Source: Climacium dendroides | Taxonomy: Eukaryota; Streptophyta; Bryopsida; Hypnales; Climaciaceae | NCBI GenBank assembly: GCA_950106755.1 | Contig: OX467084.1 | Location: 30,445,213-30,509,212, forward strand | Direction: 5' to 3' | Length of the DNA stretch: 64,000 nt | In this document: positions 56,610 through 64,000 of the stretch, piece after piece | Layout of the letters: every line of letters begins with the position of its first letter | Position numbering within the stretch: the first letter of the stretch is position 1 | Notes under the pieces: model-generated | What the model was told of the DNA's origin: nothing | Database searches by the model: none | Seen by the model: the letters and a program-made list of their open reading frames with translations, nothing else | Made by a program: the position numbers and the translations under genes

Positions 56610-59600
56610 CAAGTCCAAACTCCACAACTAAGGGGATTGCAAAAAACCCTTGTTCTTTTTTTTGTCCCCTTGACCTTCAATAGGTATTTCTTTTCCATAA
56701 CTTTTGCATCATATGTCCATTTTCTATTAAATTTGTAGTGAAGATACATGCAGTAGTTGTAGGCATTAAATAATTTTTTTAATTATTTATTATTTTTAAA
56801 CATCCCCCAATTGGATGTCCACCTTGGCCATTTGGGGGGTTTAGTACAATTACCAAGTCAAAAATGTGATTTTTAAGGTCAAAATTGGAATGCAAGGACT
56901 TCTACTAAAGTTACACAAGCATACAAAGAGATTTTCTAAAAAACATATAGTACTCACCTTCTGCATGTGCTCAAAATGTACAACCTTTGTACACGTGCAA
57001 AGAGCACAAATTCTTTTTCCCATAAGGTGCAAATGGTTGAAAAGAAATATTTTATGTTAGAAAAAATGAATATTTTATTAGTTTAATTTTAGTATTTTAA
57101 TATTTTAAAAAATCAAATTTCAAAGTATCTATTTCCTTGCATTTTCCATTACTCTTCTTTTGTACGTAACTCTTAGAGATAAATTTTCTAGGCCTAAATT
57201 TTCAAGTTCATATCTCAAATGCTTTAAAAATTATCCATATTTTATTTCCTTTAATTTTTTTCCCAAAAATCATTGTACTCACAATACTAGGCCATTTTAT
57301 GCCAAAAATAGTAAATAATTCTTGCAATAACTATGAGCCAAAAAACACATTAGTAGACAAATTCTACAACTAAATCCCTCTAAATTCATCAGTAGATAAA
57401 ATCCACAACTTAGTTAAAAACATTCAATGGTAAATAAGAAAATTAGTAATAGGATATGCCTTTGCACTCATCATTCATTGTACTCACAATGAATGCAAAA
57501 GATTCTAAAGTCATAAAGTGCCCTTCATGCACATGTGCAATATGAATACTTGAGGCAAAAAGTTAATTTTGGGTTTTGTGCATCCCTATTCAAATACATG
57601 GGCACTCACTTTATACGGAATTGGCAATTTGCTCATGAAAACAATTTGGAAGTTGCTTAAAGGACCACACTTCCTCAATGTCAAAGGCATGTTCAATGTC
57701 TAAATATGTTAACATCTTCCTAAGACTATTTGAAAAAGAGGGTCACAAGAAGAACCTCAATAAGAACCTTTGAAATGGAGAGTAAGTGGTTCTAAAACAA
57801 GTTCTAAAATGAATTGTCAATAATGTGAGAGCATAATAAGATTTGTTAAATATTGGTTCATACTTTGCCAATGGATGGAATAAGAGCCAAGGTGAATCCA
57901 TCTCAAAACCAATGTGTATTCACTTAATTTTTTTAAATGAAAATTGATTGCTCAATTACCTTTTCATAAGTGTTAAAAGAATGTAGGGTCCATTTAAGTT
58001 TATTAATAGTTGCATTTAGGAACCTTTAGCATTACTTTTTGCATGTCTTAGTCCTTGTTTTTATCAAGTCATATCTTTTTTTAAACTACGCATGTGTGGG
58101 TTTTGCAAGGTCTAAATGGCTAAATTAGAAATAGGTATCTATCATAGAATTCTTTGAAAATTCATAAGTAATTCATGAATGCTCCAAAAAATATGAAACT
58201 ACTTGTGTTAGATTCTGCATCACTTTCTCTTCAAATGAAAAGTAAGGTTGGGCATCTGAAACCAATCAAAAAGGCCGACCAGCCCTTAAAAGGGTCGCTT
58301 TATGAGCACACTACCTCAGATATATTTTCTCGTACGTTCACATTAAATTTACCCATGTAAAGCTGACATCGAAGTTACTGTAGAATATTCTCGGAGGTCC
58401 CTTGGCTTCAGCCGCTTCAGGACGGAAACAGAAGAGGAAAGAAGAAAGACGGACCGATGATACCATTCCTATACTAAGTTAGCTCTGTGAGAATTTTTCT
58501 TTTTCTAGAGGAACAAGCGACACCGTTGGCAGATCGTTGAAACATTCCATCCAGGAAAGACAAAAAAAGCTCCGCTGCAGACAAACTGTTAACGTCTTCC
58601 TCCCTGGCTCCCGGGGAGTCAGACTTTTGTTTGGCTCATCTGCAAGCTCGTCTGCAGATTTCACGCAGAGGGAAACAATTGAGACGATTTCGTAAGCAAA
58701 TGAAAGCAGATCACCAATTTACACGCTTGGTCTAGACCCATGGAATCAGTTGACAAGTCAGAGACTGAGAGAACAAATTGCTACCGAAATTGAAACTGTC
58801 AAATTGATGCATGCACTTGCAGCATCCGTGTGAGAGCACCGCCACCCATTCCCCCGAAACAGGGCTGGGGAAATGGGGCTGGCCTGAGCCCTGCAGCTCC
58901 CGGGCAGCTTCCATCCCCCAGACTCAGTGAGCTGCTAACCCGCCCTGGTTAAGTGCCCCACTGCAGCCACCGGGAGGAGAAAAAAGGGGCCGGCCACGGG
59001 GGGACGGCCAAGCGAAGAGTCTTCAGAGTGGCTCGGTATGTGTTCGTTTTGTCTTGTTGAGGCAGTTATTGCCGTGGGTGTAGATCAGTTTCGGAAATAA
59101 GTAGGGAAAATTTGGATTGTGTCTGGAATTTTAAAAATTGTACAACTCTTTCTGAAAATCTGAAAAAATTTCATCGTTGCTAATTCTGAATATCCAAAAA
59201 CTATTCTTGAGAAAATTTAGAAAAAGGAACACATTTATAGATGAATAGAAAAAATCAATTCAAAATTGGGAGTGTTAAAAAAGTAGGAAGAGCAAAGTGC
59301 TAAAAGACAAGAAAAGCAAATCAAGTTGCCCAATAGTCCAAATTTCAAAATTAAACTAATTTAACACCAAAGTGCCGAAATTGACTTGAATGTATGGTAG
59401 GTTTTGAATGTTGAATGCTGGGAGGCGTGGATGTATGCATTGAAAGGTGCAAAGGTGTACATAGAGGGAGATTGAGCCATGCACTCATGAAGTTGTGGTT
59501 TGGGACCCTATGCAAACTTATCTGTTGAGTCCTCGTCCCGTGCTACCATAGGCTGTAGGTAGAAGACACAGACTCAGGGATTGATATGCACCCCTTAAAC

Positions 59601-60524
59601 CTCTATTTGGTGTCCCTACTTGTTGTGGGGGCTATGGAGGTGTTTTCATTCCCAACCTCAAGAATGCACGCAAAACAAGATAGTCAAACCAATAAGCGGA
59701 CAAGATAAAGTATGAGTCAACAAGCATGGTGGACCCGAGGATGCACTACATAGATTTTTCTACTTTAAAATTTTATATTTTGAATTATTGGTATTTTTAT
59801 GTTAATAATAATTAGTTACAAATTTTAGAAGGAAAAAGATACACTGTAAAGCTAAAAATAACTTTCAACCCCTATATTATATAAGAAAAAAAAATTGAGA
59901 AATGAAAAAGAAATTCTATAAAATAGCTTTCTACTAAAAGTTTATTTTGGTTGAATATTGATACAATAGTCATCTTCATGTGATCTCTATAAATATTTTA
60001 GTTGAAAAACATGCCATTTTAGTTCATTTTTAAATCCTTTCCAGACAATATATCACATTTAGGATTTTCCAGATAATTTAGGATTGAAATTTTTGGCAAT
60101 AGAAATTTATAGACATTGTTAAACAAAGCTCAAAATTGTAGGTTGAAATTATAGTTTTTTAGAAAGTAATTAGGAAAAGTAGAAATGGGTAGTTAGGGTT
60201 TGGTCGTTCCTCACCCATGAACTTCCTTTGTAGTGCACCCTCGGGATGATGGGGACATTCTCTTAGTGTGTGGAGGGAAAATTGTGCCATAAGCAATTAT
60301 CCAGGTCCGTAGTGAACCACTATTTCTTTACTAGTCACACCCAATTGACCCAAGCATGGCCACATGGGCTGGGAAGTTTCCTCATGAGTGAGTGACAATG
60401 CTCTAAAGGCGGGAAAGTAACAACGTAGGGATACAATGTACATACATAGGTATCCTACATCTCTAGCTAACTAAATAATTTCATTTCAAAACCTATTTAA
60501 TTCTAGTGATGAAGTAGTTATATG
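56610..60524. other. Gene-poor; dispersed repeats and a GC-rich island
   Basis: 57430-57605 is an inverted copy of 51774-51960. About 58090-58320 matches 61640-61865 and ends GAGCACACTACC. 58370-59050 is markedly GC-rich (CCACCGGGAGGAG, GGGGCCGGCCACGGGG) and ends at a good donor, CTCG|GTATGTG, at about 59035. It could be a promoter or untranslated first exon, but no coding frame or downstream exon is recognisable. CCCGAGGATGCACTACA (59736) and TGTAGTGCACCCTCGGG (60229) form an inverted pair about 490 bp apart. Confidence 0.4.
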
Positions 60525-60677
60525 CATGGTTGTCATACTGGATAAGTTACTATTCATTTCTTGTCTTGTAGGACGAGTTATTATTCATCAAATGTACCTC
60601 TCAAGTACCTTTGATGATTAGTAACTCATCCTACAGGACAAAAAATGAATAGTGACTTGTCTAGTATGACAACCATG
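60525..60677. mobile_element. 153-bp near-perfect palindrome, copy 4
   Basis: The same 153-bp length and ends (CATGGTTGTCATACTGG). The loop reads GTACCTCTCAAGTAC, the complement of the other three, so it is inserted in the opposite orientation. Flanks GTTATATG and GTTACATA match at six of eight bases. Confidence 0.88.
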
Positions 60678-61467
60678 GTTACATAAGTATATGATGCTTA
60701 GAGGAACATAATGTGAAAACGTATGGTTATCTTAATAGGAGATTTAACATTTTGAAACATTTGTCATTTTGTCTCCATATTTAGTTTAAAGTTCAATTTA
60801 CATGTACATGTGGTACCATGGTGTGCAATCATTTAAAAAGAAGAGTTGTGATCTAAGCTATAATGTCAATGCAAGAGAGTTTTGCCATTATATTATGTTT
60901 TGATTGATTTAGAAAAGGTAGATCAAGATTGATAATGCTCTATTTGTCTTATGCAAATTGTCAATAGAATGGGTATGAAATAGAAATTTCATTTATCTAG
61001 TAGTGAGAGAAATCTAGGAAAAATCTCTACTACTACCAATTAATATTGACCTAGTGAGTGACTGAGTTTAGATCCTCCTAATATAATTTGAATGCACAAT
61101 ACTCTTGCTATTGTAGCATGTTTTGATTGACTAAGCAATCAAAGAAGTCAAATGGCTCAACTCTCTTACATTGACATTATGTCCAATAATTGCAAAGTAG
61201 GTCAAGTCATCAAAAATAATCGCCGGTTAGTATAAACATTGCCACCTACAATTTACTAGGTCTTAACTGCCAATTATTTTTATAATTTGGCATGCTTTGC
61301 AATTACCTAGTCTATAACTACCACCACTAAAAGCATCTCATTGTTGCCACTCAATTATTTTAACTTAGTCTATAGCTAAAGAAATGTTTTTTTTCACTTA
61401 ATAAAGTGGTTTGGTCACAACATACACAATCCCTCTTGTAGGATGGACATTTCTCTTTCAAGTTTAA
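60678..61467. other. No recognisable gene
   Basis: AT-rich with stops in all frames. No inverted repeat, RNA gene or domain was found. Confidence 0.5.
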
Positions 61468-61862
61468 GGTAGTATGCTCTAAAAGCTCCCATCCTCTTAA
61501 AATGGCTCCTCTAAAAAGATATTGAATGGATACGATTTTGTCCTTGCATGGACAGCTTTAGCTATTGATTGAATTGAACAAAAGATCCTTTATTACAAGA
61601 ACCAATCATTGACCTTGATTTCCTCAAATCCCTTTAGAAGTTGCAAGTGGATGCATTTTAGGGGACCAAGGGTCACAAATAGGTACCTACAATAAATGTT
61701 TTTGAAAATTCATAACTAAGTCAAAAATGTGTCAAAAAATATGAAACCACTTGTGTTATATTCGGCATCTCTTGGAAAATGAGTTGAAAATATTTCTGTT
61801 CACGCAAACGTATTAAAAAGACGGACCAGCCTTTCAATAGTCGCTTTGTAGAGCATACTACC
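61468..61862. mobile_element. 395-bp element with GGTAGTATGCTCT ends
   Basis: Left end GGTAGTATGCTCTAAAAGC, right end GCTTTGTAGAGCATACTACC. Right-end relatives occur at about 58288-58316 and 42557-42590 (AGAGCACACTACC), so it is a dispersed family. The target duplication is unclear and there is no coding content. Confidence 0.6.
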
Positions 61863-62380
61863 TTTCTACAATCCCCAGGTACTTCCTTTTGCGGACGTGT
61901 ACTAGGGAGCTAGTGTTTAGGTGTGCAGCTGGTAGAAATTATTTCTAGTTCCTATCTGAGTTTATCTACGATAGCTGGGCCACAGTCGATGGACGGGTTC
62001 CAATGTTCGATGCAGAAATCAGTGGTGAATAGGCTAGCCAGGACTGATAGTACTTCGCCTAGCTTCCCTTGGAGCAAGCATTCAATTGGCACGTACTGTT
62101 GGTAGTTGTCGATCAGTCCAGGAGGATTGTGAACAGTGAGCTCCGGAGATGCTCAGTCAAGTTCGAAAGGGATCTGGTCGCTCCAGGTCCAGGTAAGCTG
62201 GAAAGGGCAACAACGGAACAAGAACCGAGGTCTATTCTGTTACAACTCTCTGCCAAGATACCCGGAACTTGCGATTCTGCAAGCAAGTCAGAAAACGAAC
62301 TAACTTAAAGTTGACCTAGACAAGTTGAATCGTACTACCTAGACACCCGATGAATAATAAGTAAGCTTATCACATCCACA
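61863..62380 (+). other. GC-richer segment with an open stretch ending at a splice donor
   Basis: At about 62069-62190 a frame reads VVVDQSRRIVNSELRRCSVK and continues VAPGPG up to CCAG|GTAAGC. It is coding-like in composition but has no recognised domain, and I find no convincing next exon before the arrays. It may be part of an unrecognised gene or a relic. Confidence 0.25.
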
Positions 62381-62478
62381 GGCCGGGAGACGACCGAAAG
62401 CCTAGACCGATGAGGCCGGGAGTCGACCGAAAGCCTGGACCGATGAGGCCGGGAGTCGACCGAAAGCCTGGACTGGTG
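62381..62478 (+). repeat. 33-bp tandem repeat, three copies
   Basis: GGCCGGGAG(A/T)CGACCGAAAG then CCT(A/G)GACCGATGA repeats exactly every 33 bp at 62381, 62414 and 62447; the third ends in a variant, GACTGGTGA. The period is a multiple of three and the sequence is GC-rich. Confidence 0.92.
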
Positions 62479-62520
62479 AACTTGTAAGAGCTAGTACGTA
62501 AGCCTTGCTGACTGTTTTTC

Positions 62521-62780
62521 ACAGGTACATGCGACACATGTGGAGTGTCTTTCTTTCACAGGCACAGACGACACATGCTTGGAGTGTCTTTCTTTCACAG
62601 AATCACAGGCACATACGACACATGCTTGAAGTGTCTTTCTTTCACAGAATCACAGGCACATACGACACATGCTTGAAGTGTCTTTCTTTCACAGAATCAC
62701 AGGCACATACGACACATGCTTGAAGTGTCTTTCTTTCACAGAATCACAGGCACATACGACACATGCTTGAAGTGTCTTTC
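62521..62780 (+). repeat. 47-bp tandem repeat, about five copies
   Basis: ACATGCTTGAAGTGTCTTTC then TTTCACAGAATCACAGGC and ACATACGAC repeats exactly every 47 bp (62573, 62620, 62667, 62714, 62761), preceded by a shorter 37-bp unit at 62536. The copies are almost identical, so the array is young. Open frames through it only reflect the repeat. Confidence 0.93.
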
Positions 62781-64000
62781 TGTTGGAGTGTCTCTTGAAC
62801 AAAGGAGGACATGGCCTCCAGTTATGGTCAACAATGCTAGCATGTGAGCCTAGAAATGCGAGCCTTGAATCTAGGTGTAAGTAGGTACTTTACAACTATT
62901 GAAGGTGTTTATGACATACATATTTATAATATAAGTACTTTATAACCATAGTAGATTAGTAGGTGCATATAACATAAATAATTACAACATAAACACCTAT
63001 GATATAAATACTTTTATTATAACCATAGTAAGTGCATATAACATAGGTAACTATAATATAAATATCCTATAACTATAGAAGGTGCCTATAATATAAGTAC
63101 CTATAACATAGAAGCCTATTGTAGGCTCCTAGACTCACATACTAGCAACCGCAAGTCATGGTCAACACCTTGATTAGTGTTGAAACAATTAATTCTAGGG
63201 ACATCAAACATTTCACAATGGAAATGGAGTATTCAATAGATTCAAGAGGAATTGTTGTGAAACCTTTGTGGCACTTCTCTCTATAGGCTTCACAATTCTT
63301 TACAATGAGTTTAACACATTATTTGCTTAGGCTCTACAAATTCACTTATTTCTCATGAATTTTTCAAGTTTCTCTTCAAATTTGTCCAAATCATAGTTGT
63401 CTTCCCTGACGTGGTAATAATTAGACAAACATGACATCCAATACATCCAATAGCCCCTCCGTCTATCTAATAAAATCTAATAAAGTCAACTTTAAATTTG
63501 ACTTTTAAATAACTTTCAAATAAAACACTCTTTTTCCAATCTTAACATATTAAAGTTTCATTTTATTGAAGTATCTCAATTGAATTAACATTTGTTATAT
63601 TATAAATTTTGAGTTATACTTGAAATGAGATTTCTATGAGCATTCAACTTTGAAAAAGGCCTTATTAGACATGTTTAAATCAACAAATTATCGTACAACA
63701 TATGATGTCAAATCGACAATACGACACTTGGACACTGAAATGTGTCCGACAAGACAACTCTGGTCCGAATTTCTTGTATGCAATAATGCAATATTCTTCA
63801 TCTATGACAAGGATTGTCTTGTTTGGCATTATTTATATACTATCGTACAAGGCATTTTATAAATGTGACATGTAGTATGTTGTATTAGACAATGTCTAGT
63901 ATATTTTAAATATATATTCCTATGTGGTAAACTTAGAGTCTATAAGACGTTTTAGAAATTATGTTCAATGTCATGTTGCCATGTCTATGACATTTCTTCT
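62781..64000. other. No recognisable gene; short A/T-rich repeats
   Basis: 62880-63120 contains many ATAA(C/T)ATA-AGTACCTATAA-type imperfect repeats (AGTACTTTATAACC, AGTGCATATAACATA). The rest is AT-rich and has no supported gene up to the window edge. Confidence 0.45.

Noticed and set aside
62505..62723. Open frame over the 47-bp array, or a CRISPR-like array
   Set aside because: The units abut with no spacers and translate in three different frames, so it is a simple tandem repeat in a eukaryotic genome.

Overview
This looks like nuclear DNA from a land plant: AT-rich, full of transposons, with GT-AG introns, very short gene islands and long stretches without open frames. Two genes belong to plant families (an EG45-like/plant natriuretic peptide-type secreted protein and tubulin-folding cofactor D). 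I cannot place the species; a large, repeat-rich non-seed plant genome is only a guess. Nothing prokaryotic or viral was seen.

Layout. The left edge (about 116-2770) carries an EG45-like gene. Nearly the same block recurs at 43788-46727. In the right-hand copy it runs straight into a second block (46728-47690) that ends inside a convergent, intact two-exon gene of unknown function (709 aa, 47607-50388, minus). In the left copy the second block (21404-22342) is split from the first by 18.6 kb, and only the last 25 or so codons of the 709-aa gene remain. The right copy therefore acts as an empty site. It shows that 2771-21403 behaves as one insertion flanked by TTT, starting CAC and ending GTG. 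Inside it are a zinc-ribbon ORF, a broken tubulin-folding cofactor D gene with introns, and many nested repeats.

The middle (22.6-43.7 kb) is transposon territory. It holds a pogo/Tigger-like (DDE_1) transposase pseudogene split by a 908-bp CACTA-type element with a perfect GAA target duplication. A 1202-bp CACTA-type element (TTC duplication) carries hairpins, a pol III-like motif and a G-box cluster. There is also an 11-bp minisatellite, a possible LTR remnant and a TTAA-flanked element. The right third (50.4-64 kb) has more nested elements, a hAT transposase C-terminal relic, two tandem arrays and small GC-richer islands without recognisable genes.

Several non-autonomous families can be defined from repeated copies and target duplications: four 153-bp near-perfect palindromes (8-bp duplications), an ATGGGGAATTTC-ended family (4-bp duplications), a TTAA family with CCCCTAAA-type ends, and CACTACAAG-ended elements (3-bp duplications). 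The paralogous blocks date some insertions: two in the right copy and at least two in the left copy came after the duplication. The two EG45-like genes are oddly mosaic, with exons far more diverged than the intron between them.
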